NCBI RefSeq assembly: GCF_000685355.1
Contig: NZ_JHET01000007.1
Location: 420,343 to 484,342, forward strand
Reading direction: 5' to 3'
DNA: 64,000 bases
Source of the DNA: Microbacterium sp. CH12i
Lineage (GTDB): Bacteria; Actinomycetota; Actinomycetes; Actinomycetales; Microbacteriaceae
The position numbers and the translations under genes are program-made. This document shows positions 1-10,243 of this stretch, in pieces. Within the stretch, counting starts at the first letter, position 1. Each line of letters starts with the position of its first letter. Below the pieces are notes generated by a model. It had not been told where the DNA came from, made no database searches, and was given only the letters and a program-made list of their open reading frames with translations.

Positions 1-314
1 AGAATGGCGTCGCCGCCACGCGCATGGATGTCTTCGATCGCGGCGCGCGCGAGCGGCTGGTACCACGCCACCGCGGCTTCCTCGGTGACGTCGCGCACAT
101 CAAATAGGTGGTGCGGGATGCTGCGGCGTTCTGCGAGCGGAAGCTTTGCCGTCCCGATGTCCATGCCCCGGTACAGCTGCATGGCGTCGGCGTTGACGAT
201 CTCAGCGGCATTGCCCGCATTGCGCAACGAGTCGGCAAGGTCAAGGGCGAAATCGCTCTTGCCTGTGCCGGTGGCGCCGACGACCGCCCAGAGGCGCGGA
301 GCTGGACTAGACAC
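1..314 (-). CDS. miaA: tRNA dimethylallyltransferase MiaA, N-terminal part (cut by window start)
   Basis: MiaA transfers a dimethylallyl group to the N6 of A37 in tRNAs that read codons starting with U, the substrate then used by MiaB. Seen: about 104 residues from a GTG at 314, with a P-loop GATGTGKS at residues 13-20, then [17 protein letters not shown] and the IPHHLFDV block, all typical of the MiaA N-terminus. The GTG overlaps the miaB stop (TAG at 309-307) by 8 bases, so the two genes are translationally linked in an operon that works on the same tRNA base. The rest of the gene lies left of the window. The start is inferred from the overlap and the position of the P-loop. Confidence 0.93.
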   Translation of the reverse strand, partial: MSSPAPRLWAVVGATGTGKSDFALDLADSLRNAGNAAEIVNADAMQLYRGMDIGTAKLPLAERRSIPHHLFDVRDVTEEAAVAWYQPLARAAIEDIHARGGDAI

Positions 315-1857
315 CGACGCGAAGCGTGGGAAGCCCCAGCGACACCGCACGCGGAGCACCGGGGTCACCGGCGGTCGCCGGAACGGCACAGGACTCTGCC
401 TGCGCGCGATCCCACGCGTCTCCCCCACGTGTCCGCCGGATGCGCAACGGAGCACCGGTCGGGTCATCGGCGAGCAGGTGGAACGGCGCGCCGTGGGTGA
501 TCTTCACGGTGACGACGTCGCCCGGACGCGGAATCTCGGAGCCTTCGGTGACCTCGAAGTGCACGAGACGGTTGTCTTCGGCTCGGCCGGTCAGGCGGTG
601 GGTCTCGGCATCTTTCTTACCCTCGGCGGAGGAAACGAGAACGTCGACTTCACGGCCGACCTGCTTCTCATTCTCTTCGACGGAGATGCGCTCCTGCAGA
701 GCGAGCAGACGGTTGTACCGCGCCTGCACAACTGCCTTGGGTACCTGATCTTCCATCGTTGCGGCGGGTGTGCCCTCGCGGATGGAGTACTGGAATGTGA
801 ACGCGCTGGCGAAGCGAGCCTTCTCGACGACCCTCATCGTGTCTTCGAAGTCGTCTTCGGTTTCACCGGGGAAGCCCACGATAATGTCGGTGGTGATCGC
901 GGCGTCAGGGATGCGATCGCGCACGCGGTCGAGGATGCCGAGGAACTTCTCGCTGCGGTACGAGCGACGCATCGCCTTCAGGATGCGGTCGCTGCCGGAC
1001 TGCAGCGGCATGTGCAACTGCGGCATCACAGAGGGCGTTTCTGCCATGGCATCAATGACATCATCAGTGAACGCGGCAGGATGCGGGCTCGTGAAGCGGA
1101 TGCGCTCGAGTCCCTCGATCTCGCCCGCCGCGCGCAGCAGTTTTCCAAACGCCTGACGATCGCCGAACTCGACGCCGTAAGAATTTACATTCTGACCGAG
1201 GAGTGTGATCTCGATCGCACCGTCGTCGACGAGCAGACGCAACTCGTTCAGGATGTCGCCGGGCCGACGATCCTTCTCCTTGCCACGCAGGCTCGGGACG
1301 ATGCAGAACGTGCAGGTGTTGTTGCAGCCGACCGAGATTGACACCCAGCCGCTGTGTGCGGAATCGCGCTTGGTCGGCAGCGTCGAGGGGAAAACCTCGA
1401 GAGACTCGAGAATCTCGAGCTCTGCGTCGCCATTATGACGCGCGCGCTCGAGCAGGCCGGGCAACGATCCCATGTTGTGTGTGCCAAATACGACGTCGAC
1501 CCAAGGCGCCTTGTCGAGCACCACGTCCTTGTCCATCTGCGCGAGGCAACCGCCGACGGCGATCTGCATACCGTCGTGCTTGTCTTTGATGGACTTCAGA
1601 TGACCCAGCGTGCCGTAGAGCTTACCGGCGGCGTTGTCACGCACGGCGCACGTGTTGATGATGACGACATCGGCCTCGGAACCCGAGTCGGCTCGGGCAT
1701 AGCCAGCACTCTCCAGCGATCCGGAAAGACGCTCGGAGTCGTGCACGTTCATCTGACAACCGAAGGTGCGCACCTCGTAGGTTCGCTGGCGGCCGTCGGC
1801 ATCGACGGACGCCGACGAGGGCGAGATGATCGTCGGTTCGCTGCGCGGGATAGTCAT
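307..1857 (-). CDS. miaB: tRNA-2-methylthio-N6-dimethylallyladenosine synthase MiaB
   Basis: Radical-SAM methylthiotransferase that adds the 2-methylthio group to i6A37 of tRNA. The 516-residue frame holds the N-terminal UPF0004 domain with cluster-binding cysteines C34 (TFGCQMN), C70 (INTCAV) and C104 (VGGCLAQ). The radical-SAM CxxxCxxC follows at C178/C182/C185 ([14 protein letters not shown]), then a TRAM-type domain near residues 415-480. Length matches actinobacterial MiaB. The last 40 or so residues are a lineage-specific tail. It lies directly upstream of miaA (8-base overlap) and downstream of recX (32-base gap), the usual actinobacterial order. The ATG at 1857 is the first plausible start. 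Confidence 0.97.
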   Translation of the reverse strand: MTIPRSEPTIISPSSASVDADGRQRTYEVRTFGCQMNVHDSERLSGSLESAGYARADSGSEADVVIINTCAVRDNAAGKLYGTLGHLKSIKDKHDGMQIAVGGCLAQMDKDVVLDKAPWVDVVFGTHNMGSLPGLLERARHNGDAELEILESLEVFPSTLPTKRDSAHSGWVSISVGCNNTCTFCIVPSLRGKEKDRRPGDILNELRLLVDDGAIEITLLGQNVNSYGVEFGDRQAFGKLLRAAGEIEGLERIRFTSPHPAAFTDDVIDAMAETPSVMPQLHMPLQSGSDRILKAMRRSYRSEKFLGILDRVRDRIPDAAITTDIIVGFPGETEDDFEDTMRVVEKARFASAFTFQYSIREGTPAATMEDQVPKAVVQARYNRLLALQERISVEENEKQVGREVDVLVSSAEGKKDAETHRLTGRAEDNRLVHFEVTEGSEIPRPGDVVTVKITHGAPFHLLADDPTGAPLRIRRTRGGDAWDRAQAESCAVPATAGDPGAPRAVSLGLPTLRVGV

Positions 1858-1889
1858 GGTTCACCTATTCTACGAGCGATTCTGCGCAC

Positions 1890-2638
1890 TCAGTCCGAGT
1901 CTACGAACCGTACTCCGCTCGGCGCCTGTCCCAACGATGCTTCGGTGAGGGCCATTCGCGCGGCGTTCATGGCTACGGCGCCGCCGTAACCGCGACGAGC
2001 AAGCTGCCCCACAAGGCGTCGCAGCGCCGTATCAAAGTCGAGCCGTGAGAGCGATCGCGCCTTCGTGCGGGCGAATTGAAGGGCCCGTTCCGCATCGTCG
2101 TCAGGGAGATCGCCCATCGCCGCGTCAATGACATCGCGCGGAATGCCGCGCTGCGAGAGAGCACGCGAGAGCGCAACGCGCCCCTGCCCCTTGCGCTCGA
2201 CTCCGGAGAGCACCAGCTGCTCTGCGAGGACCCCGCGTCGAGGTATCCCCGACGACAGAACTCGTCAATCACATCGTCGATCTGCGCGGTCGTCAGATCG
2301 TGGCCGCGCAACACCTGCCTCGACTCAGAGATCGAGAGTGAGCGCGCGCGGAGCTTTCGAACAAGTGCCGCCGCGCCGACTTCGCGCGTCCGGTCGGGCT
2401 CAAGGTCGGAGTCAGGCTCGGCTGCGACGTTGGTCTCGAGGCCCGAGCCAATCTCGGCGTTCGGGGTGGAGGTCTGCTCCCCCGAGGGAACAGATGCCGC
2501 CATCTTGCGCAGACCTCGGTGCGCGGGATGGTTCTCACCCACAGCGTGGAGCGGCTCATCGTGATCCGGCTGTCGCCGGCCGAAGAGCGGGATTACGGGG
2601 GCGAGGTTGTCCTCGCCCCCGTTCTCACCTGTCGACAT
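1890..2638 (-). CDS. recX: RecA regulator RecX (frameshifted)
   Basis: RecX binds RecA filaments and limits recombinase activity. The reading frame starts at ATG 2638, overlapping the recA stop in a TGATG arrangement. It runs through a non-conserved acidic N-terminus and the first RecX three-helix repeat (around SLSISESRQVLRGHDL and DEFCRRGYLD), then breaks near 2240. Translation continues in another frame with LAEQLVLSGVERKGQG and the remaining repeats to the stop at 1890. One missing G in a run of four G (coding strand) explains the break and restores a protein of about 249 residues. I read this as a consensus deletion, because RecX is conserved on both sides of it. Confidence 0.88.
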
Positions 2639-3693
2639 CACGCGGGACGACGCTGCGCGAGCTCGTCATCGGCAGCGGGAGCCTCGTCAGCGACCGCGCC
2701 ACCGATTCCGAGCTTCTGCTTGATCTTCGTTTCGATGTCGCGCGCAACATCGGCGTTCTTGAGCAGGAACGAACGAGCATTCTCCTTGCCCTGTCCGAGC
2801 TGATCGCCGTCGTAGGTGTACCAGGAACCCGACTTCTTCACGAGGCCGTGCTCCACACCGAAATCGATGAGGCTACCTTCGCGGGAGATGCCGGTCCCGT
2901 ACAGAATGTCGAATTCTGCCTGCTTGAAGGGAGGGGCCATCTTGTTCTTAACGACCTTGACACGGGTACGGTTACCCACCGCCTCGGTGCCATCTTTCAT
3001 GGTCTCGATGCGACGGATGTCGAGGCGAACCGAAGCGTAGAACTTCAACGCCTTTCCGCCGGCCGTAGTCTCGGGCGACCCAAAGAAGACACCGATCTTC
3101 TCACGCAGCTGGTTGATGAAGATCATGGTCGTGTTGGTTTGGCTGAGCCCACCGGTGAGCTTACGAAGCGCCTGCGACATGAGGCGGGCCTGCAGGCCAA
3201 CGTGGGAGTCGCCCATCTCGCCCTCGATCTCCGCCCGCGGCACCAGGGCTGCAACCGAGTCGATGACGATGAGATCGATCGCACCAGAACGCACGAGCAT
3301 ATCGGCGATCTCGAGCGCCTGCTCACCGGTGTCAGGCTGCGAGACCAAAAGGGCGTCGATGTCGACGCCAAGCTTCCTGGCGTACTCGGGGTCAAGTGCG
3401 TGCTCTGCGTCGATGAAGGCCGCGATTCCGCCGCCACGCTGAGCATTCGCAATCGCGTGCAGCGTCAGCGTGGTCTTACCCGACGACTCCGGACCGTAAA
3501 TCTCGACGATACGTCCACGCGGCAGGCCACCAATGCCGAGAGCGACATCAAGGGCGATAGAGCCAGTGGGAATGACAGCAACCGGCGCACGCTCGTCGCT
3601 GCCCAATCGCATGACCGAGCCCTTGCCGAACTGTCGGTCGATCTGAGCGAGGGCTGATTCCAGGGACTTCTCGCGGTCGGCGGGTGATGGCAT
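2638..3693 (-). CDS. recA: Recombinase RecA
   Basis: DNA-dependent ATPase that forms the strand-exchange filament and triggers LexA self-cleavage. The 351 residues are intact: Walker A GPESSGKT at residues 67-74, Walker [11 protein letters not shown], the L2-region [11 protein letters not shown], and an acidic, alanine-rich C-terminal tail. The gene heads recA-recX-miaB-miaA on the minus strand. recX begins inside the recA stop codon. A LexA-type box lies about 196 bases upstream (3889-3904), so SOS induction is likely. No inteins or frameshifts were seen. Confidence 0.99.
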   Translation of the reverse strand: MPSPADREKSLESALAQIDRQFGKGSVMRLGSDERAPVAVIPTGSIALDVALGIGGLPRGRIVEIYGPESSGKTTLTLHAIANAQRGGGIAAFIDAEHALDPEYARKLGVDIDALLVSQPDTGEQALEIADMLVRSGAIDLIVIDSVAALVPRAEIEGEMGDSHVGLQARLMSQALRKLTGGLSQTNTTMIFINQLREKIGVFFGSPETTAGGKALKFYASVRLDIRRIETMKDGTEAVGNRTRVKVVKNKMAPPFKQAEFDILYGTGISREGSLIDFGVEHGLVKKSGSWYTYDGDQLGQGKENARSFLLKNADVARDIETKIKQKLGIGGAVADEAPAADDELAQRRPA

Positions 3694-3888
3694 GACGTGC
3701 TCCTTATGCTTGCGTGGTGCCGCCTGTAGGCTGTCGCGGCAGCCCCGATTGGGGCGAACTCTCCGACAAGGCGTATGGCTTTTCGGCCTGTCTTCACCGT
3801 AGAAGGAGCCTCCGACATTGCGTCATCTGCTCCAGGAACTGTGGAAGACAAGTCCTCGAAACCACTTGTGCAGAACGATACCCGGGCT

Positions 3889-3904
3889 TCGAACAGATCT
3901 TCGA
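3889..3904. promoter_or_regulatory. LexA (SOS) box upstream of recA
   Basis: The 16-mer TCGAACAGATCTTCGA matches the actinobacterial/mycobacterial SOS consensus TCGAAC-N4-GTTCGA with one mismatch (C for G at the first base of the right half). It sits in the 243-base gap between DUF3046 and recA, where a recA promoter is expected. Function as a LexA site is inferred from motif and position. Confidence 0.68.
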
Positions 3905-3936
3905 CGACACGCCGAATCAGCGCGTCACAAGCATCT

Positions 3937-4161
3937 TTACCGGCGGCGAGGTTCTAGACGGCCCGCGCCATAGCGGCGTTCAGCCGGAACATCGGTCTCC
4001 ACACAGAGAGCGATCCAGATATCACGAGGCGCAATGCCGGCGTCAAGTGCCTCCAGCGCGGTACGCCCACCCACTGCATCGAGCACAAGGTCAGTCGTCA
4101 GCGAAGACGCGCGCGCACCGAACTCAAGGCTCACCGCGCGAAGAAACTCACTGCGTCGCAT
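3937..4161 (-). CDS. DUF3046 family protein
   Basis: Small (74-residue) protein of unknown function found just upstream of recA in many actinobacteria. Diagnostic residues are SEFLRAV near the start, then DLVLDAVGGRTALEALDAG, PRDIWIALC and DVPAERRYG. No membrane segment or signal peptide. It lies 35 bases downstream of the ClgR-like regulator gene and 243 bases upstream of recA. No role can be read from the sequence beyond this conserved link to recA. Confidence 0.88.
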   Translation of the reverse strand: MRRSEFLRAVSLEFGARASSLTTDLVLDAVGGRTALEALDAGIAPRDIWIALCVETDVPAERRYGAGRLEPRRR

Positions 4162-4196
4162 GTATGAGAACAGTCTGGTCTAAACCCGTAAGAGGG

Positions 4197-4505
4197 TCAG
4201 TGCAGTGAGAGCTCGGACTCAACGGACGCCACAAGATCGTCGGGAACGACATCAGGGAAGACCTGAATACCCTCGAGCACGGAGATACGGTCTCCGACCT
4301 CGCGCATGATGATGGAGATGGGCACATCGAGTGCGTCGGCAACCGAAGCGAGAATCTCGCTCGATGCCTCTTTCTGACCACGCTCGACTTCACTGAGATA
4401 TCCGAGCGCGACCGAAGCCTTACCCGCGACCTGCCGGAGCGTGCGCCCCTTCTGCAGGCGGAAGTCCCTCAGCACATCGCCGATTTCCTGTCGTACAAGA
4501 ATCAT
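4197..4505 (-). CDS. clgR: XRE-type transcriptional regulator, ClgR-like
   Basis: A 102-residue protein with one helix-turn-helix at about residues 8-65 (GDVLRDFRLQKGRTLRQVAG, then LGYLSEVERGQKEASSEIL). Size, helix sequence and location between cinA and recA match ClgR, which in actinobacteria activates clpP and other proteostasis and DNA-repair genes and is itself removed by Clp proteolysis. Family assignment rests on similarity and synteny; the targets are not shown here. It follows cinA after a 156-base gap that probably holds its own promoter, and a GGAGG-type ribosome site precedes the ATG. Confidence 0.85.
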   Translation of the reverse strand: MILVRQEIGDVLRDFRLQKGRTLRQVAGKASVALGYLSEVERGQKEASSEILASVADALDVPISIIMREVGDRISVLEGIQVFPDVVPDDLVASVESELSLH

Positions 4506-4661
4506 CGGAACCTCCTCTCCATTCCTCTAATCGAAGTCTCCTCCGAATGGATCGCTAGTCTAACGCGACTCGCTGACAAAAAAGCTATAGTTTCACGCTG
4601 TGCATTTGTTGAGAGCACATCTGTTGTTCGCACACCTGACACAACGACCAAACTCGGCATG

Positions 4662-5144
4662 CTATTCCCGCATCCACTCGCACGCCACGGCGATTGCGGC
4701 GTCAACGGACTGGGCGCGAATCGACGCTCGATCCCCCTTGAATAGGAACTGATACGAGTGAACGCCCGCCGGTGAACAGACGCCGACGTGCACGGTTCCC
4801 ACTGGTTGTCCGTCTGGGGATTCGGGTCCGGCGATGCCTGTCGTCGAAATTCCCACGTCTGCCGCTCTGCCGTCGACACGCATCACCTTGCGCACACCCG
4901 TCGCCATCTGCTCGGCCACCCGGGGGTGCACCGGGCCGTGTACGGCGAGCAGTTCCGCGTCCACTCCGAGCAGCGACGCTTTCACCGGTGTGGCGTAGGC
5001 AACCACCGCACCGAGAAGCACCGCAGATGCGCCCGGGACCGAAACGATCTCGGCCGCGAGAGCGCCACCGGTGAGCGACTCCGCAATGCCGAGCGTCCAA
5101 CCGTGTTCCTTCAGCGCCAAGAGCAACTGCGCTGCGTCATTCAC
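4662..5144 (-). CDS. cinA: CinA-family nicotinamide-nucleotide amidohydrolase (PncC type)
   Basis: Single CinA C-terminal (PncC) domain, which deamidates NMN to nicotinate mononucleotide in NAD recycling. Seen: 160 residues with IAESLTGGALAAEIVSVPGAS near the start, VVAYATPVKASLLGV, and STTGIAGPESPDGQPVGTV with the serine/threonine- and glycine-rich active-site loop. The N-terminal molybdopterin-binding-like domain of long CinA proteins is absent, as usual in actinobacteria. Its GTG start (5144) overlaps the pgsA stop by 4 bases (GTGA), so it is the last gene of ftsK-pgsA-cinA. Confidence 0.93.
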   Translation of the reverse strand: MNDAAQLLLALKEHGWTLGIAESLTGGALAAEIVSVPGASAVLLGAVVAYATPVKASLLGVDAELLAVHGPVHPRVAEQMATGVRKVMRVDGRAADVGISTTGIAGPESPDGQPVGTVHVGVCSPAGVHSYQFLFKGDRASIRAQSVDAAIAVACEWMRE

Positions 5145-5719
5145 AGCCTCCCCGCCCGCGATCCGCGCACCTGCGAAATGACGTAGTCAATCCCACTTGC
5201 CACCGTGATCACGAGCGTGGCATACATGAGCACGACCCCGACGCCGACCCAAATATCCATGCCGATCACCTGATGCAGCGGCAGCAAGCACCACCCGAGC
5301 GCGACTCCTTGCAATGCGGTTTTCACCTTGCCCATCCACGCAGCCGCGACGATGTGGTTGCTCGCCACAATGAAACGGTGGATTGTGATGCCCCACTCAC
5401 GGATCAGAATGATGATCACAACCCACCACGGCCACTCGGTCAGAATGGCGAGTCCGATGAAACCTGCGCCGGTGAGGAGCTTGTCTGCGATCGGATCCCA
5501 CAGCTTGCCGAAATCGCTCACAATTTCGTATTTGCGCGCCAGATACCCATCGACCCAGTCCGTGGAGATGGCGAATATGAACAGCGCACCCGCGATCCAG
5601 CGCACCACCACGTCGTCCGAGCCGTATGTTCCGCCCCACAGAAGAACGATGAAGAACACCACTGCGAGCGGGATGCGAGCGATCGTGATCGCATTCGGCA
5701 GCTGACGCGGAATTGCCAT
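5141..5719 (-). CDS. pgsA: CDP-diacylglycerol-glycerol-3-phosphate 3-phosphatidyltransferase
   Basis: Membrane enzyme making phosphatidylglycerol phosphate from CDP-diacylglycerol and glycerol-3-phosphate. The CDP-alcohol phosphotransferase signature D-x2-DG-x2-AR-x8-G-x3-D-x3-D is complete (DWVDGYLARKYEIVSDFGKL followed by WDPIAD). It lies among several hydrophobic segments within 192 residues. The ATG at 5719 overlaps the ftsK stop (TGATG); a TTG one codon upstream is less likely. The stop overlaps the cinA start. Actinobacteria often carry several PgsA-like enzymes (phosphatidylinositol phosphate synthase among them); synteny with ftsK and cinA favours this one. Confidence 0.9.
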   Translation of the reverse strand: MAIPRQLPNAITIARIPLAVVFFIVLLWGGTYGSDDVVVRWIAGALFIFAISTDWVDGYLARKYEIVSDFGKLWDPIADKLLTGAGFIGLAILTEWPWWVVIIILIREWGITIHRFIVASNHIVAAAWMGKVKTALQGVALGWCLLPLHQVIGMDIWVGVGVVLMYATLVITVASGIDYVISQVRGSRAGRL

Positions 5720-8438
5720 CAATCGCGACCCGTCAGTCCCCAGGCGTCTTCATCGCCGTCATCTTCATCGACCGCCGGGAGTCCCTGAAACTGGGCTTCA
5801 ATCGGGTCTTGGTGATGGTCGGGAGCTGCAGAAGCAGAAGTTGGGAGAACGGCGGGCGCGGCTGCAGGCGGATCTTCACCGCGCAGCGTGGCGATCACGC
5901 TCGGCAGCTGCTGAGCAGTGACCAACACGTCGCGAGCCTTGGAGCCCTCGGACGGGCCGACGATCTCGCGCGATTCCAAAAGATCCATGAGGCGCCCCGC
6001 CTTCGCGAAGCCCACGCGGAGCTTGCGCTGCAGCATCGACGTTGACCCGAACTGGGACGACACCACGAGTTCGGCCGCAGCAAGCAGAACCTCGAGGTCG
6101 TCGCCGATATCTTCGTCGACTTCTTTCTTCTTCGTGGGCTCGAGCGCTTCTTGCACATCAACGCGGTACTCGGGGCGAGCCTGTGCCGTCACGTGCTTGA
6201 CGACGGCGTCGATCTCGCTTTCCTCGACCCACGCGCCTTGCAGGCGGAAGGGCTTCGACGTTCCCATGGGAGAGAACAGCGCGTCGCCCTGGCCGATCAA
6301 CTTGTCCGCTCCCGGGCTGTCAAGAATCACTCGGCTGTCCGTGACGCTGGTCACGGCAAACGCGAGGCGTGATGGCACATTGGCCTTAATCAAACCGGTC
6401 ACGACATCGACGCTCGGACGCTGTGTGGCGAGAACCAGATGGATGCCGGATGCACGAGCGAGCTGCGTGATGCGGACGATCGAGTCTTCTACGTCACGGG
6501 GTGCGACCATCATGAGGTCTGCGAGCTCATCGACCACGACCAGGAGGTACGGGTAGGGCTTGAGCACGCGCTCGCTCCCCACCGGCAAAACGATCTCGCC
6601 CGCGCGAACAGCCTTGTTGAAGTCGTCGATGTGACGGAATCCGAAGGCGCGAGGTCGTCGTAGCGCATGTCCATCTCTTTCACCACCCACTGAAGAGCCT
6701 CTGCGGCCTTCTTCGGGTTAGTGATGATGGGCGTGATGAGGTGAGGCACACCGGCATAGCTGGTGAGCTCAACGCGCTTAGGGTCAATCAGCACCATGCG
6801 CACGTCCGAGGGACGCGCACGCATCAGCAGGCTCGTGATCATCGAGTTGATGAAGCTGGACTTACCCGATCCGGTGGAACCGGCGACCAAAAGGTGCGGC
6901 ATCTTGGCGAGGTTCGCGACGACGAAGTTGCCACCGACGTCCTTGCCGACGCCCACCGTAAGCGGATGGGTGCTCTTATGCGCGGCGGCTGACCGGATCA
7001 CGTCACCGAGGGCGACCGTCTCGCGGTCGGTGTTCGGAATCTCGATGCCGATTGCGCTCTTACCCGGAATCGGCGAGAGGATGCGCACATCGTTCGACGC
7101 GACCGCATAGGCGATGTTGTTGCTGAGCTGGGTGATCTTCTCGACCTTGACGCCGTGTCCGACCTCGACCTCGTACTGCGTCACCGTCGGGCCGCGGGAG
7201 AAGCCGGTGACCTTCGCATCGATCTTGAACTGGCTAAGCACGCTGGTGATCTGTTCGACGACTCGATCATTGGCTTCAGAGCGAGCGACAGACGGCGGGC
7301 CTTCGCTGAGCACGCTCGGCGAAGGCAGAACATACGGCGCGCTGGGTGCCTGAAGCCCGCGGTCGCCGGGGCCTTCAGTGCCGAAACCGGTGAGGCCGGG
7401 CAACTCAGGCTGTTCGCCGGTATCTCCTGAATCGTCGAGGAGCGCAGTACTCCCCTGCTCGCCGAGGCCAGCCATCACGCTCTGCACATCGGTGAGAACC
7501 TCCGTGGCAGACTCTGTCGAGTCCGCAAGAATCACCGCCTGGTCGTAGGCGTTATTCTCGCCCGGCATGTTGATCGTCGGCGTAAGCAGTTCGGTGAGGT
7601 CCTGCGAGCTATTCCCCTCGTCGGGGTCTTCTTCGCGGCCCGTCTTGTTTCGTCGCCACCACGGCAGCGCATCATCCGACTCGTTGGCATCGTCTGCTTG
7701 AGGTGCTTCTTCAACCTTCGGTTCTGGGCGCTCCGCGCCGAACATCCAGGCGTAAAGATCGCCGAGACGGGCACCAATCCGGTTGGGCGGAGTCTTCGTG
7801 ATGATGAGCAGGCTGAGCGCTGCAAGCAGCGACAGCACGATGTAGGCGACAACGTTGTTGAGAATGGCCAGTGGTTCACCCAGCATCCAGCCGAAGAGCC
7901 CGCCAGCCGCGCTGAGCGCTGGCATGCCCTCTTGTGGTTCGGGTCGCCCGCCTGCGACATGGCAGATGCCGGCGATCGAGAGCACGAAGAGCCCGAACCC
8001 GATGCCAATTCTCCCGTTGTCGTGCACCGACGACGGATGCCGGAAAAGCCAGCCCGCGAGGATCAGCAGCATCACCGGCATAAGGAAGGCGGTACGTCCG
8101 ATGAGTCCGCCGACCGAGTACGCACTGATGTTCTGTGCGACCTCGTTGCCGATGAAGAACCACTCGTTCACTGCTCCGAGGCACGCAAGTAGGACCAGCA
8201 GCAATGGGAAGCCATCGCGGCGCTGATCTTTCTCGAGGGCTTCGGGACCGAACGCACGGAAAAGCCCGCCGACACCGTGCGCGAGTCCGACCCAGGCGCG
8301 GACTGCGACCGGGGGCTTTTCGATGTCGTCGATGTACTTCTTCGGAGCGGGCATCTTTTTCGTCACGGCCGTCTGCGCCTTGGCGCGCGCCGGAACCTTC
8401 TCGGACGCGCGCGAGGTCTTCGTGGTGCTCCTGGCCAT
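5719..8438 (-). CDS. ftsK: DNA translocase FtsK (frameshifted)
   Basis: FtsK couples division to chromosome segregation by pumping DNA at the septum. The N-terminal part has four hydrophobic segments (about residues 75-220) and an acidic linker. The RecA-like motor carries Walker [10 protein letters not shown] and [12 protein letters not shown]. Near 6648 the frame breaks after MDMRYDDLA and continues as [13 protein letters not shown], with Walker [13 protein letters not shown] and [13 protein letters not shown]. The C-terminal winged-helix gamma domain follows ([20 protein letters not shown]). Adding one G restores about 906 residues. The gene is normally essential, so the break is almost surely a sequence error. 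Confidence 0.95.
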
Positions 8439-8501
8439 GCCAAAAGCCTACGCCGAGGGGCAGACATCACCCGTAATGACGCGGCTTTCCGGCCGATCCG
8501 A

Positions 8502-10176
8502 CTATGCCTCGATGACGAGCGGAACGATCATCGGGCGACGACGCAGCTTCTGGTTCACCCAGCGGCCGATCGTGCGCCGGACCACCTGCGAGAGCGCATG
8601 CGTGTCGCGGACACCGTTACCGGAGGCCTCCTTCAGCGCCGCCACGATCTTCGGAATGACGTCGTCGAACACGGCGTCGTCCTCTGCGATGCCGCGTGCA
8701 TGAATTTCGGGGCCGCTGATGATTCGACCAGTTGCCGCATCCACCACGATGATCACGGAGACGAAGCCCTCTTCGCCGAGCACTCGTCGGTCCTTGAGGT
8801 CAGCATCCGTAACTTCGCCGACGGACGAGCCGTCGACGTAAACGAAGCCGAGGTCAAGCTGACCCGCCACGCGGGCCACGCCGTCTTTGAGGTCGATGAT
8901 CGTGCCGTTCGACGCGATGAAGGTGTTTTCTTCAGGGACGCCTGTTTCGTGCGCGAGCTTCGCGTTGGCGATCAGGTGGCGGTATTCGCCGTGCACCGGA
9001 AGGACATTCTTGGGCTTGAGGATGTTGTAGCAATACAGCAACTCTCCGGCCGCAGCGTGACCCGAAACGTGCACCCGGGCGTGGCCTTGTGAACCACGTT
9101 CGCGCCGAGCTTGGTGAGCCCGTCAATCACGCGATAGACGGCGCTCTCGTTACCAGGGATGAGGCTGGATGCCAGGATCACGGTGTCGCCCTCACCGGGC
9201 TCAATCGCGTGATCAAGGTTCGCCATCCGGCTGAGGACGGCCATCGGCTCGCCCTGCGAACCCGTCGACATGTAGACGATCTTGTCCTCGGGGAGGTCTT
9301 TGGCCTTCTTATAGTCGATGAGGACGTTATCCGGAACTTTGAGGTACCCGAGGTCTGCAGCGATGGTCATGTTGCGCACCATACTGCGACCGAGCAGCGC
9401 GACCCGACGGCCGTTCGCATGCGCAGCATCAAGAACCTGCTGTACCCGGTGCACGTGGCTGGAGAAGCTGGCCACAATGACGCGACGCGGAGCCTTGGCG
9501 ATCACCTGATCAAGGACCGGACCGATGGAACGTTCCGTCGGCGTGAATCCGGGGACGTCGGCGTTGTCGAGTCGACCAGGAACAGGTCGACTCCTTCCTC
9601 GCCCAGACGTGCGAAGGCACGAAGATCAGTGAGACGGTCATCGAGCGGAAGCTGGTCCATCTTGAAATCGCCAGTAGCGAGGACAAGGCCAGCGGGAGTT
9701 CGGATCGCGACAGCCAGGGCATCCGGGATGGAATGGTTGACAGCGATGAACTCAAGATCGAACGGACCGATCTTCTCCTGCTGACCTTCCTTCACCGTGA
9801 GAGTGAACGGCTTGATGCGGTGTTCCTTGAGCTTCGCTTCGATGAGCGCAAGCGTGAGGCCGGAACCGATCAGCGGGATGTCGCTCTTCAACCGGAGCAG
9901 GTACGGCACAGCACCGATGTGATCCTCGTGGCCGTGCGTGAGCACTACACCGACGATGTCGTCGAGGCGGTTCTTGATTGGCTCGAAGTCGGGCAGGATC
10001 AGGTCGACGCCGGGCTGGTGCTCCTCGGGGAACAGCACGCCGCAGTCGACGATCAGGATCTTCCCGTCGTACTCGAACATGGTCATGTTGCGACCGATCT
10101 CGGCGAGGCCACCGAGCGGAGTTACCCGCAGGGTTCCTTCGGCCAGAGGTGCAGCTTCAGCGATGGGAATGGACAT
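8502..10176 (-). CDS. rnj: Ribonuclease J (two frameshifts)
   Basis: Metallo-beta-lactamase/beta-CASP RNase with 5'-exo- and endonuclease activity in mRNA decay and rRNA maturation. Order: beta-lactamase fold with the zinc motif LTHGHEDHIG, the beta-CASP domain (RVIVASFSSHVHRVQQV, YMSTGSQGEPM), HVSGHAAAGE and GEYRHLIANAKLA, then the C-terminal domain. The frame breaks near 9564, where LVDSTNADVPGFTPTERSIG is restored by one A on the coding strand. It breaks again near 9085, where KGHARVHVSGH is restored by one G. Corrected length is about 558 residues, normal for the family. It lies between dapA and ftsK, as in related genomes. Confidence 0.94.
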
Positions 10177-10243
10177 TCATGTCTCCTCAGTCGGACACAC
10201 GTCGTGCCCGTTCGTCTTATGGGCGCTCGACGCGCCCGTCGTC

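Noticed and set aside
4..1341. A 445-codon plus-strand open frame opposite miaA/miaB
   Set aside because: High-GC genomes give long antisense frames; the minus strand encodes unmistakable MiaA and MiaB motifs here.
4540..4600. Possible ClgR autoregulatory site (CGCTAGTC...AACGCGAC)
   Set aside because: The half-site spacing does not fit the GTTCGC-N5-GCG pattern I would expect, so the match is no better than chance.
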